From contig JAZSNH010000081.1 of the NCBI GenBank assembly GCA_045536305.1, forward strand, positions 1 through 64,000: a DNA stretch of 64,000 nucleotides, given 5' to 3'. Positions within the stretch are counted from its first letter, which is position 1; the number at the start of each line of letters is the position of its first letter. The position numbers were made by a program, and so were the translations under genes. The DNA is from JAISGQ01 sp045536305. Lineage in GTDB: Bacteria; Bacillota; Clostridia; Oscillospirales; Acutalibacteraceae. Below the pieces are notes generated by a model, which worked only from the letters and a program-made list of their open reading frames with translations, was not told the origin of the DNA and did not search any database. Below, in pieces: positions 52,713-61,828 of this stretch.

Positions 52713-53720
52713 ATGAAGCGGAATGAAAATCGCTCAAAGGGCGTTACGATGGCAGATATTGCAAAGGCATTGGGAGTAAGCAATGTAACGGTTTCAAATG
52801 CTCTTGCAGGAAAAAAAGGTGTAAGCGCGCATGTGCGTGCCGCGGTGTTTCTGAAAGCACGCGAATTGGGATATATAGACGGTGTCTCTGAAGAGACAGA
52901 GCGAGCTGCGGTGGGTACACAGGAGGGTGACATTGGGATAATCATTCCTCAGGAGCACCTTGCGCAGGAGAGCGGCTTTTGTTGGCAGCTTTATCAGGAG
53001 CTTGTTACACTGCTCAAAAAACATGACAGATATGCGATTCTCGATGCGGTGAGCAAGGAAGATGAAAACAGACTGAACATACCGAGGATTATAGAGAATC
53101 ATCTGGTGTCGGGCATAATAATTCTGGGAAGACCTGAATTGAAATTTTTAAGTGAAATAGGCAAACGCAAGATACCTATGGTGTTTCTCGATTTTTATAT
53201 AAGAGATTTTGATTTTGCCAGTATTTCGGGCGATGATTATTATGACATGTACCGAATGACATCGTATGTGATTTCCCATGGACATTCAAATATCTGCTAT
53301 GTTGCAGAGGAAAATGAAAGCACAGAGCATGATAAATACTACGGCTATTGCCGTGCGATGAAAGAAATCGAGACAGAGCCGTCGCAAAGCTTTGATGTTG
53401 AGACGGCGATCGACAGAATCGAGGAAATAAAGCCTACTGTTTTCCTGTGCGAAAGCCTTCCGCTCGCACAGAAGATCATAAAAAAACTGAACGAAAAATC
53501 AATAGCAGTTCCCGAAACGGTGTCTGTTGCCTGTGTTTCGGATGTAAGACCAGAGGGAAGAGGAGACATTGCGTGCGTTTGCCGCGATGCATCGCAAATG
53601 GCATATTTTGCGGTGGAAGCCTTGAGAAGCAAGCTCGACGGCAGCAAGGGTATCGTGGGAAGAATATCTGTAGGAGGAAAGCTGATACCGGGCAGCAGTA
53701 TACGCAGTCTCATAATATAG
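52713..53720 (+). CDS. LacI family transcriptional regulator
   Basis: The product (335 residues) has a LacI helix-turn-helix (VTMADIAKALGVSNVTVSNAL) and a periplasmic-binding-protein-like effector domain. The hinge helix region after residue 55 is diverged and carries an acidic stretch. Effector unknown, probably a sugar or sugar phosphate since a phosphohexomutase and manA follow. No clear LacI operator is seen at the next promoter. Confidence 0.9.
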   Translation: MKRNENRSKGVTMADIAKALGVSNVTVSNALAGKKGVSAHVRAAVFLKARELGYIDGVSEETERAAVGTQEGDIGIIIPQEHLAQESGFCWQLYQELVTLLKKHDRYAILDAVSKEDENRLNIPRIIENHLVSGIIILGRPELKFLSEIGKRKIPMVFLDFYIRDFDFASISGDDYYDMYRMTSYVISHGHSNICYVAEENESTEHDKYYGYCRAMKEIETEPSQSFDVETAIDRIEEIKPTVFLCESLPLAQKIIKKLNEKSIAVPETVSVACVSDVRPEGRGDIACVCRDASQMAYFAVEALRSKLDGSKGIVGRISVGGKLIPGSSIRSLII

Positions 53721-53731
53721 AAGAGAGGGTA

Positions 53732-53761
53732 TTGACGTATATACTCTAAAAATGGTAATAT
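53732..53761 (+). promoter_or_regulatory. Promoter of the phosphohexomutase/manA unit
   Basis: TTGACG, 18-base spacer, TAATAT; predicted start near 53768, giving a leader of about 165 bases. Confidence 0.65.
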
Positions 53762-53767
53762 ATGTAA

Positions 53768-53934
53768 AATCGCAAGAAAAATTAAGGGCGTTACGGTGAC
53801 GCCATGATGGTTTGTGCAGGATTTTATGTGTCCTGACGCGCTTTTCTGCATAATGCCGCAGAGGCTAAGCTTATGTTTATAATCTTTCGCAGCTGTAGGG
53901 AATACAGCGCAAAGAAAGGAAAGGATATCAGTCA
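53768..53934 (+). promoter_or_regulatory. Structured 5' leader of the phosphohexomutase gene, class unknown
   Basis: Four stem-loops in a row: 53787-53803 (GGCGTTA, CGG, TGACGCC), 53814-53839 (eight pairs with a bulged A), 53845-53862 (TCTGC/GCAGA) and 53892-53908 (GCTGTA, GGGAA, TACAGC). The last sits just before the ribosome site AAAGGAAAGG. No T-run terminator is seen, so any control would act on translation. It does not match a riboswitch consensus I can recall. Confidence 0.55.
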
Positions 53935-55644
53935 ATGGAAATCAAGGAACTTTACAGCAAGTGGCTTCAGAATGCCACAGACAGCGCAATTGCCGAGGAG
54001 CTTAAGGCGATCGCAAATGAGGACGATAAGATCCGTGACCGCTTTTTCAAATCGCTTGAGTTTGGCACAGGCGGCCTTCGCGGAGTTCTTGGTGCAGGCA
54101 CCAACAGAATGAACATCTACACCATCGGTCTTGCCGCTCAGGCACTTGCCGATTATCTTAAAAACAAGGGTGTTGAAAACGGCAAAGTAGCTATCGGCTA
54201 CGATTCAAGAATCAATTCCGATGTCTTTGCAAAGACATCAGCTGCAGTTCTTGCCATGAACGGCATTCATGCCTATATATTCCCGCAGCTTGTGCCTACT
54301 CCCGTTGTCAGCTTTGCTGTACGCGAGCTATGCTGTGACGGCGGTATATGCATTACCGCAAGCCACAATCCGAGCGAATACAACGGTTTCAAATGCTACG
54401 GAGCAGACGGCTGTCAGATGACTGATTTTGATGCAGGCGAAGTATCTGCATGCATGGAAAAGCTCGATATATTTGCAGACGTAAAGCACGGTTCTTTTGA
54501 TGAGCTTCTTGCAGAAAACAAGATAGAATATATCTCTGAGGATGTATGCGAGACATATATAAATAATGTTCTTTCCTGCAGGATCAATGCAGAGGTCTGT
54601 GAAAAAGCAGAGCTTACCGTTGTTTACACCCCTCTTTGCGGAGCAGGCAACCGCTTTGTCCGCGAGGCGCTTGATAAGGCAGGTGTGAAAAATGTAACAG
54701 TTGTTCCGGAGCAGGAAAAGCCGAACGGAACATTCCCCGGCTGTCCTTATCCGAACCCTGAAATCAGAGAGGCATTTACCCTTGCGCTCAGACTTGCCGA
54801 GGATATAAAGCCCGAGCTTCTTCTTGCTACCGATCCCGACAGTGATCGAGTCGGTATAGCGGTTAAAAAGGACGATGATTATGTCCTTATGAGCGGCAAC
54901 GAGGTAGGAGCGCTGCTTATAAACTATGTTCTTTCCATGAGAAAGGAAAAGGGCACACTGCCCGAAAAGCCCGTTGCTATCAAATCTATCGTAACAAGCG
55001 ATCTTGGCGGACGCATTGCAGAGAGCTACGGCTGTGAATGCAGAAACGTGCTCACAGGCTTTAAGTATATCGGTGAGCAGATGACCGAGCTTCTTAATGA
55101 CGGCGAGATCGAACGCTTCGTCATGGGCTGGGAGGAAAGCTACGGCTACCTCGCAGGTGCTTATGCAAGAGATAAGGATGCGGTCGTCGCCTCACTGCTT
55201 ATCTGCGAAATGGCTTCCTATTATAAGCTTTGCGGAAAGAGCCTTCTTGATGTAATGCACGATCTTTACGAAAAGTACGGTTATTTCTGCCACAGACTCT
55301 GCAATTATGCCTTTAAGGGCGAGGCAGGTCTTAAGAAGATGGATGAGATAACGAATAAGCTCAGAGTAAATCCGCCTTCTGAAATAGCAGGACTTAAGGT
55401 TGCCATACGCCGCGATTATCTTGAAAGCACAGAGATAAAGTCTGATGGAACCACAAAAGCCATCACACTGCCAAAGAGCAACGTGCTTGTCTATATTTTT
55501 GAAAACGGAGGCTCTCTTATTGTTCGTCCTTCCGGTACCGAGCCGAAGATGAAGATGTATCTTACTGCTGTTGAAAGCAGTCCCGTGCTCGGCACAGAAA
55601 TGCTCGACAGGCTTGAGGAAGAGGCAAATAAATTTGCAGAGTAA
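53935..55644 (+). CDS. Phospho-sugar mutase (phosphoglucomutase/phosphomannomutase, PgcA type)
   Basis: The product (569 residues) is longer than the mutase at 7220-8728, as usual for the PgcA/PGM2-like branch. It has FGTGGLRG near the start, the phosphoserine loop ITASHNPSEYNG, the metal loop DPDSDR and WEESYGY. It interconverts glucose-1- and glucose-6-phosphate, or mannose phosphates. With manA 24 bases downstream, a mannose-to-glycolysis or GDP-mannose supply role is likely. It has a long structured leader. Confidence 0.93.
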   Translation: MEIKELYSKWLQNATDSAIAEELKAIANEDDKIRDRFFKSLEFGTGGLRGVLGAGTNRMNIYTIGLAAQALADYLKNKGVENGKVAIGYDSRINSDVFAKTSAAVLAMNGIHAYIFPQLVPTPVVSFAVRELCCDGGICITASHNPSEYNGFKCYGADGCQMTDFDAGEVSACMEKLDIFADVKHGSFDELLAENKIEYISEDVCETYINNVLSCRINAEVCEKAELTVVYTPLCGAGNRFVREALDKAGVKNVTVVPEQEKPNGTFPGCPYPNPEIREAFTLALRLAEDIKPELLLATDPDSDRVGIAVKKDDDYVLMSGNEVGALLINYVLSMRKEKGTLPEKPVAIKSIVTSDLGGRIAESYGCECRNVLTGFKYIGEQMTELLNDGEIERFVMGWEESYGYLAGAYARDKDAVVASLLICEMASYYKLCGKSLLDVMHDLYEKYGYFCHRLCNYAFKGEAGLKKMDEITNKLRVNPPSEIAGLKVAIRRDYLESTEIKSDGTTKAITLPKSNVLVYIFENGGSLIVRPSGTEPKMKMYLTAVESSPVLGTEMLDRLEEEANKFAE

Positions 55645-55668
55645 AAATACCCTTTAGGGGGGATATTG

Positions 55669-56616
55669 ATGGATATAATGAAGCTAAAGCCCGCCGTAAA
55701 GGATTATATATGGGGCGGAACAAGGCTGAAGGAAGACTTTTCGGTGGAGACCGACCTTGAGAGGGTGGCGGAGAGCTGGGTGCTTTCGTGCCATAAAAAC
55801 GGCGCATGCGTAGTTTTAAACGGCGAATTTGAGGGGCAGGTGCTGCATCAGGTCGTGCATGAAAATCCTGAATTCGTGGGAACTCATGCCGGCGATTTCA
55901 ACGGCTTTCCCATTCTGGTAAAGCTTATAGATGCCCATGACGATCTGTCCTTGCAGGTTCACCCCGATGATGAATACGCCGCCGAGGTGGAAGGTTCATC
56001 GGGAAAAACCGAGCTGTGGTATGTGGTAGACTGCGAAGAGGGCGCAAGCCTTATATGCGGCTTTTCCGAGGAGTTAACTGTTGAGCAGTTTCATCAGGCT
56101 ATACTCAACGGAACACTTCTTGATTATGTACATCGATATGATGTAAAAAAAGGCGATGTGTTTCTTATTGAAGCAGGCACACTGCATGCTATAGGTAAAG
56201 GTACTGTGATAGCTGAAATACAGCAGAGCTCTGATATAACCTATCGTGTGTTTGATTATGACCGCACCGATGATGAAGGCAACACTCGTGAGCTTCACGT
56301 GGATAAGGCAATAGATGTTGCAATAACATCACCGCCGATCGATCGGCCGGGCCCTGCAGGAGAAGAGGAAAAGGTGAGAAATCACACCGAACAGCTTCTC
56401 GCAGACTGTGAGTACTTTAAAACAAGGCTGTGCAGAAACAGCGATGAAAGCACAGTGTTTGTGGACGGTACCTCCTTTGCCTGTGTACTGGTGGTCGAAG
56501 GGAGCGCAATGTTTGACGATGTGAGCCTTAAACGCGGTGAATGCGCATTCATACCTGCAGGCTACGGCACTGTAGAGGTTTCAGGCAAGGCAGAATATCT
56601 GCTCACAACAATTTAA
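55669..56616 (+). CDS. manA: Mannose-6-phosphate isomerase, class I
   Basis: The cupin enzyme (315 residues) interconverts mannose- and fructose-6-phosphate. The start KPAVKDYIWGG, zinc ligands in LQVHPDDEYA and GTLHAIGKG, and the QQSSDITYRVFDYDR strand are all present. I chose ATG 55669 after AGGGGGG. Probably cotranscribed with the phospho-sugar mutase. Confidence 0.95.
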   Translation: MDIMKLKPAVKDYIWGGTRLKEDFSVETDLERVAESWVLSCHKNGACVVLNGEFEGQVLHQVVHENPEFVGTHAGDFNGFPILVKLIDAHDDLSLQVHPDDEYAAEVEGSSGKTELWYVVDCEEGASLICGFSEELTVEQFHQAILNGTLLDYVHRYDVKKGDVFLIEAGTLHAIGKGTVIAEIQQSSDITYRVFDYDRTDDEGNTRELHVDKAIDVAITSPPIDRPGPAGEEEKVRNHTEQLLADCEYFKTRLCRNSDESTVFVDGTSFACVLVVEGSAMFDDVSLKRGECAFIPAGYGTVEVSGKAEYLLTTI

Positions 56617-56620
56617 CCAA

Positions 56621-56655
56621 AAAAGCAGCAGAGCGCATGCGCTCTGCTGCTTTTT
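56621..56655 (+). terminator. Terminator of manA
   Basis: Perfect palindrome with AAAAGCAGCAGAGC arm and GCATGC centre, followed by T. Confidence 0.93.
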
Positions 56656-56685
56656 AAATAAATGCGTCAAAGAATTTTCCTAATG

Positions 56686-56855
56686 CCTCCCTCTGACGAG
56701 GAAGGTGGCTTTGCCTTACGGCAAAGACGGAGGGAGAGAATTTGAAAATCGCATGGTTAGGTAGCCTTCAGACTACCTCTTTGTCACCGGCATTCACCTT
56801 TGGCGAACTTGCTGATAGCTCCGTTGATAAGGGGAGCAAAGGATACGGCCTTTGT
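56686..56855. repeat. MITE-like intergenic repeat element
   Basis: A block with outer arms CTCCCTC and GAGGGAG (about 56687-56736), an inner GCTTTGCC/GGCAAAG hairpin, then AGGTAG/CTACCT (56759-56778) and more short inverted repeats. The CCTCCCTCTGACGAGG...GACGGAGGGAGAG pattern is one I recognise as widely repeated in Firmicutes gut genomes. It lies between the manA terminator and the GGDEF gene end. Function unknown; it may end the GGDEF transcript. Confidence 0.6.
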
Positions 56856-56864
56856 ATAAGAGCG

Positions 56865-59861
56865 TCACAGTGGTTTTGAAAGAGTGATCTGACAAATATC
56901 GCCGCTTTTATCCTCCGTAAAAATAACAACGGTCTTAATAAGGCGCATTATGCCGTCGTCACCAAGCTGGCGGCCGGTATGAACGATCGTCTTTTTGCCT
57001 GATTTATAAGCATCAAGCTGCTGCTCGCGCGAAAAAGCAGCTATAAATGATTGCCTGTCATCGGGGTGATATGTCATGGCGCCGCCCTTGATAAGATCAT
57101 CAAATATACCCGAATCAGGGCAGGATTTTGATTTGAAAGTGTCATACTCCATCATATAGTAGCAGTTTTTCGTGAGGTTGACGGAGATGACCAAAGGATA
57201 AAGAATAGAGAGCGCGGCGAAGAGCTTTGCAAGCTCTGAGGTGTCGAACCACTCTGTTTTATTGAGAGTAAGCCGATTGTTTTCGGTGAAGAAATAATCC
57301 TCCTTCTCCATATCGGAGGTGTATAAGGCAAAGCCGCGCTTGCCGTTGCGTTTTACATGATACAGTGCGGTATCGGCTTGCTTGAACAGTGCTTCGTAGG
57401 TGCATGAACCGCATGTGCCGAAGGCAGCGCCTATGCTGCAGCTCAGTATACTGTCGGTCTGACCGATCTTCCTGCGCGATACCTTACGAATAAGACCGGA
57501 CAGAGAGGTTCGCAGAACGGATTCGCTGATAGCGCCGTGAAGAAGAACCATAAATTCATCTCCGCCGATTCGACCGACAATATCGGTGTTTCGGAAGTGA
57601 TCGCGTATCACAGAGGTAAGAGTCTTTATGGCATCATCTCCGGCGGCGTGTCCCAGAGTGTCGTTTATGGTTTTAAGGTTATCGAGATCGATGACCATAA
57701 GAGCGCAGGGCTCGTCGATGTTCATCGATATCACACGCATTACTATTTCCTCGGTTGCGGCCTTGTTGTAAAGGCCTGTCATGCCGTCTCGTTCAGCGCG
57801 TCTTGTAAGATCAAGTATCGCTTTTGTTTCGGCATCGATATCGCCGATGGAAACAATGGCAGAAACAGCGTTGCTTCCGTCTTGATTGTCAACCAGGGTA
57901 TAATCATAACGGAACCAGCGATATATCCCGTCGCCCTGAAGGACATGAATATTTGCGCTCCCTGTTGGGATCTGCTTTTTCATTGATTCAAAAAAGCTTT
58001 TATACTCCTCGACAGTATCGGGCGAGACAAGGCCTTGAGCCACGATTTCATCGGGCGTATCGGGAACGGCGGTACGCTGACCGTAAACGAGAGAAAAATC
58101 ATAGAAGCGGCTTATCTTTCCCGAGGGGATATCAAAACGGAATATATGCTTTCCGCTTTGCTTCATAACGATTGAATATTCCTCGTTTCTGATTCTTAGC
58201 TCTTCTGTTGCAGACATGTGCCGTGTGATATCCGTAGAGGTCACCATCATCATATCTCTTCCCTGCCAATGCATGGGCGAAGCCTGTGAAAGCACCCACA
58301 TGCCGTCGGGGCGGAGAATTTCGATTGCCTGAGGCCTTCCGATGTCGTTAAAAAGCTTTATGGGACAGTTGTTGCAGGGGGTATCGGAATTGAGAAAGGC
58401 CTTGTGGCATTTTTGGGAAACAAAGTCAGAACCGAAGGTTTCGCGTATTACCTGATTACAGAAAATGATTTCATAGCTGTTTGGATCAACAATATAAACA
58501 AAAGAGGCGTTCTGATCCAAGGCAGACATAAAATCAGCAGTAAAGGCGGCATCGTTTTTTCTGTGACGCTTTACGATAAATGTGCTGAGCAGACGGCTTA
58601 TAAGGGTAAGCGTGCCTATCTGTTCGCCTGTCCACACTCTTTCGTGTGAACATTCATCGAAACCGACAAAACCTGAAAAAACACCGTCATCGAGCATCGC
58701 GCACTGGATCATGGAATAGATGCCCTGAGGCTCAAGCACATCTATCTGATCCTGCGGAAGAGAGTGAATATCTCTGCAAAGGAAAAGTCCTTCTTCGTCA
58801 AAGTTTTTTATGTATACATTCTGGCCGTTTTCAAACTGATATTCGTATTTCTGAAGAAAATCCTTCTGAGGCTCGATGCCGGGAGCACACCATTCAAAGG
58901 TGTTTTTACAATAAAGATGTGACTCGTGATCCTCAAAAATATAAGCGCGGCTTACGCCGTAATATGTGCCGATACTTTCAAGGACAGATTCAATCGTCTT
59001 GTCCAAGTCATTGGAATTGTACATAAGAGAGAAAACATTGCTTACGATATCGGGATCATAGCTTATGTTTTTTGCGCGCTGCATCATCTGACCTGCGAGG
59101 TTTTCGACAAGCAGTTCGCGTTTTTTCTCTTTATGTATGTTGCTTATCTGACCGATTACGCGAAATATATTCTTGTTGTTGTCGGTCAGAGTTTTGTAGT
59201 GGACACAGTGAAGCATAAAGCCCGAGCCGAAAAGATTGCAGACGATATTGAAGGAGCCCTGACATACCTCAGTGCGCGCACGGTTAAGATGAAATTTAAG
59301 CAGCTCAGCGCTGTCCGGGTGAATAATGCCTGTTTTTCCGCATTGTGCCTGATAATTTTCAATGTGCAGATTATCGGAAGCGGCACCGTTGTTTATCTGA
59401 ATGTGAAGAATGTCCTCGGCAATGCTGTAGTCAAAGATGCAGGAGGTGGCACCCTGTGATTTGTCGGTGCCGTAGCTGTCTTTGCAATAGCTGTTGCCTA
59501 TTCCGCATATTCCGCAGATATTGCCTTTTTCATCGCGTATGGGAGTTTTGGTTATGAGCATGTGCCCTTGAGAACCGTCGGGCAGGCTTATAGGAGTGAT
59601 ATCCGTTACGCTTTTTTCTGTACCGTCAAGAAGAAGCGCGTCGCTTTTCAGATAATTGTCAGCATATTCCTTCGGAAAAAGGTCATGCTCGGTTTTTCCG
59701 ATTATGTCCGAAGGATCCTCCTTGCCAAGAAGCAAGGCAAAGGGAAGAGATGCAGATGTATAGATCGAATTACAGTCTTTAAAAAAGATAAGGTCATTTG
59801 TCGTACGGAGAAAATGCTCCAGAGCAAATGCGTTTATCGGATCAGTAGATTTATTGTTCAT
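56865..59861 (-). CDS. Diguanylate cyclase with PAS/GAF sensor domains
   Basis: The protein (998 residues) has no membrane helix. Order: PAS (about 15-130), a second sensor-like region, GAF (about 265-430), PAS (about 435-550) with a CHKAFLNSDTPCNNCP motif, PAS (560-690), GGDEF (about 695-860) with intact GGDEF and DxD, then a PAS-like tail of 130 residues. The GGDEF should make cyclic di-GMP. The Cys-rich PAS pattern (CHxxF...PCxxCP) occurs in many Clostridia sensors and may bind a metal or haem. No phosphodiesterase or receptor gene is nearby. ATG 59861 follows GGAGG. Confidence 0.88.
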   Translation of the reverse strand: MNNKSTDPINAFALEHFLRTTNDLIFFKDCNSIYTSASLPFALLLGKEDPSDIIGKTEHDLFPKEYADNYLKSDALLLDGTEKSVTDITPISLPDGSQGHMLITKTPIRDEKGNICGICGIGNSYCKDSYGTDKSQGATSCIFDYSIAEDILHIQINNGAASDNLHIENYQAQCGKTGIIHPDSAELLKFHLNRARTEVCQGSFNIVCNLFGSGFMLHCVHYKTLTDNNKNIFRVIGQISNIHKEKKRELLVENLAGQMMQRAKNISYDPDIVSNVFSLMYNSNDLDKTIESVLESIGTYYGVSRAYIFEDHESHLYCKNTFEWCAPGIEPQKDFLQKYEYQFENGQNVYIKNFDEEGLFLCRDIHSLPQDQIDVLEPQGIYSMIQCAMLDDGVFSGFVGFDECSHERVWTGEQIGTLTLISRLLSTFIVKRHRKNDAAFTADFMSALDQNASFVYIVDPNSYEIIFCNQVIRETFGSDFVSQKCHKAFLNSDTPCNNCPIKLFNDIGRPQAIEILRPDGMWVLSQASPMHWQGRDMMMVTSTDITRHMSATEELRIRNEEYSIVMKQSGKHIFRFDIPSGKISRFYDFSLVYGQRTAVPDTPDEIVAQGLVSPDTVEEYKSFFESMKKQIPTGSANIHVLQGDGIYRWFRYDYTLVDNQDGSNAVSAIVSIGDIDAETKAILDLTRRAERDGMTGLYNKAATEEIVMRVISMNIDEPCALMVIDLDNLKTINDTLGHAAGDDAIKTLTSVIRDHFRNTDIVGRIGGDEFMVLLHGAISESVLRTSLSGLIRKVSRRKIGQTDSILSCSIGAAFGTCGSCTYEALFKQADTALYHVKRNGKRGFALYTSDMEKEDYFFTENNRLTLNKTEWFDTSELAKLFAALSILYPLVISVNLTKNCYYMMEYDTFKSKSCPDSGIFDDLIKGGAMTYHPDDRQSFIAAFSREQQLDAYKSGKKTIVHTGRQLGDDGIMRLIKTVVIFTEDKSGDICQITLSKPL

Positions 59862-60020
59862 AAAAAGACCTCCAAGGGAGATGAGCCTTTGTCGCATAAT
59901 ATGCTTATTATAAATATAATACAGATTTATTTCTAAAATTGCAAGTGTTTTAGGTTAAAAAACACCATAAATAAAGTGGCGTGAAGAAAATGTGAAATAA
60001 AAAAGCTTGTCTGCAACAGC

Positions 60021-60050
60021 TTGATTATTATACGTGAAGGGGAGTATAAT
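60021..60050 (+). promoter_or_regulatory. Promoter of gatCAB
   Basis: TTGATT, 18-base spacer, TATAAT. Confidence 0.7.
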
Positions 60051-60101
60051 ATAAGTTAATACAGAAAAGAAAAAGAGCTCGATAATCAGAGGTAAGAAAA
60101 A

Positions 60102-60383
60102 ATGATAACGCTGCAGACGACGGAAAAATTAGCCGAAATGGCAAAGATAAAATTAAATGAGGAAGAGCTTTGCAAAGCACAGAAGGAGCTTTGCAGATTG
60201 GCGGATTTTGCAGAAAAGGTAAGTGAGGCGGCTTTATCCGCAGATGTCGCAGAGGAGGCACCGTCGGAAAAGGAACGCAATGAGGACAGGCTTTTCTGCG
60301 AAATGAATATAAAATCTCTTCCAAAGGGCTCAACGAATATAAAGGACGGCTTTTTTCGCATGGAGGCAGGTGAGCGCAAATGA
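60102..60383 (+). CDS. gatC: Aspartyl/glutamyl-tRNA amidotransferase subunit C
   Basis: The small subunit (93 residues) has helices EKLAEMAKIKLNEEEL and the LADFAEKV segment typical of GatC. It ties GatA to GatB. The stop overlaps the gatA ATG by four bases. Confidence 0.9.
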   Translation: MITLQTTEKLAEMAKIKLNEEELCKAQKELCRLADFAEKVSEAALSADVAEEAPSEKERNEDRLFCEMNIKSLPKGSTNIKDGFFRMEAGERK

Positions 60384-61828
60384 CAATATCCGAAATACGC
60401 TCACTGCTTGATGAAAAAAAGATATCTTGTACTGAGCTGACTAAAGAGCTTATTAAAAGAATAAAAGAAAAAAACGATAAATTAAATGCTTATTGCCTGA
60501 TAACGGAAGAAGAGGCATTAAATGCCGCAGAACAAGCGGATAAGCGTATTGCAGAAGGCAGGGTGCAAGGTGCTCTTGACGGAGTACCGATGTCGCTGAA
60601 GGATAATATCTGCACCAAGGGTATAGAGACAACCTGCTGTTCGGAAATACTCAGGGGCTGGCTTCCGCCGTACAGCGCGTCTGTATGGGATATACTCAAA
60701 AGCAGCGGTGCTGTAATGCTCGGCAAAGCAAACATGGACGAGTTTGCGATGGGTTCGACCTGTGAAAACTCGTGCTTTGGCGGAGCGAAAAATCCTTACG
60801 ACCTGCAAAGGGTAGCGGGCGGCAGCTCAGGCGGCAGCGCATCGTGCGTGGCGGCAGAGCTTGCGGCATATTCTTTAGGCTCCGATACAGGCGGAAGCAT
60901 AAGATTGCCTGCCGCTTACTGCGGCGTGGTGGGTCTCAAGCCTACCTACGGCAGTGTTTCGCGATTCGGACTTGTCGGGTTTGCTCCCTCCTTCGATCAG
61001 ATAGGCCCCATAACGGTGAACGCAAAGGACAGCGCGCTTGTATTTGACTGTCTGAACGTACAGGACAAAAAGGACGAGACCTCGTTTTCGGGCGAAAGAA
61101 AGCCGATCTCTTCATCTCTTATCGGAGATGTAAAAGGCCTTAAAATAGGCTTGTCACAGGAGCTTTTCGAGGGGGCGGGAGAGGATATAATCCGAGCGGT
61201 AAACGAGGCCGCGGAGACATTAAAAAAAGCAGGTGCCGAGATTGTAAAAATAAAGCTTCCGTATATCGATTATGCAACTCAGGTCTACTGTATAATCGGC
61301 AGTGCACAGGCAAGCTGCAATCTCAGCAGGTTTGATTCTGTGAGAGTGGGAAACCGTGCAGGCGGCAATGATTCCTCCGAAATAATGACTTTAGCCAGAG
61401 CAAAGGGCTTCGGCTCAGAGGTAAAACGCCGGATATTGATGGGTACTATGGTGCTTTCTGCCGATGGACGAGCGGAATATTACGAAAAGGCGCAAAAGGT
61501 AAGACGTGCCATAACAGCGTCAATAAACAATGCACTTACCGAATGCGATATAATATTGAGTCCTGCAAGTGCACAGACCGCAAAAAAGGTCAATTCAAAC
61601 GATGATTTTATAAAAGAATATAAAACTGATGCATATCTTGTCGGTGCAAATCTCGCAGGAGTACCTGCTCTGAGCATGCCCTGCGGCTTTGACCATAACG
61701 GACTGCCGATCGGAGTACAGCTTATAGGCAAAAAACACGGTGAGGGCGAGCTACTTAACTGTGCTTACGCCTTTGAACAGCTGACACAAAATGCCTATAC
61801 TCTTCGGGAGAGGGGGAGTATAATATGA
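60380..61828 (+). CDS. gatA: Glutamyl-tRNA(Gln)/aspartyl-tRNA(Asn) amidotransferase subunit A
   Basis: The amidase (482 residues) releases ammonia from glutamine. The Ser-cisSer-Lys triad is visible as Lys74 (MSLKDN), Ser149 in GGSSGGSA and Ser173 in SDTGGSIR. These numbers fall five residues below those of the S. aureus enzyme. Overlaps both neighbours by four bases. Confidence 0.97.
   Translation: MTISEIRSLLDEKKISCTELTKELIKRIKEKNDKLNAYCLITEEEALNAAEQADKRIAEGRVQGALDGVPMSLKDNICTKGIETTCCSEILRGWLPPYSASVWDILKSSGAVMLGKANMDEFAMGSTCENSCFGGAKNPYDLQRVAGGSSGGSASCVAAELAAYSLGSDTGGSIRLPAAYCGVVGLKPTYGSVSRFGLVGFAPSFDQIGPITVNAKDSALVFDCLNVQDKKDETSFSGERKPISSSLIGDVKGLKIGLSQELFEGAGEDIIRAVNEAAETLKKAGAEIVKIKLPYIDYATQVYCIIGSAQASCNLSRFDSVRVGNRAGGNDSSEIMTLARAKGFGSEVKRRILMGTMVLSADGRAEYYEKAQKVRRAITASINNALTECDIILSPASAQTAKKVNSNDDFIKEYKTDAYLVGANLAGVPALSMPCGFDHNGLPIGVQLIGKKHGEGELLNCAYAFEQLTQNAYTLRERGSII

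Noticed and set aside
53787..53803. Guanidine-II (mini-ykkC) riboswitch hairpin, because of the ACGG in the loop
   Set aside because: The loop is not a closed ACGR tetraloop and there is no second ACGR hairpin.
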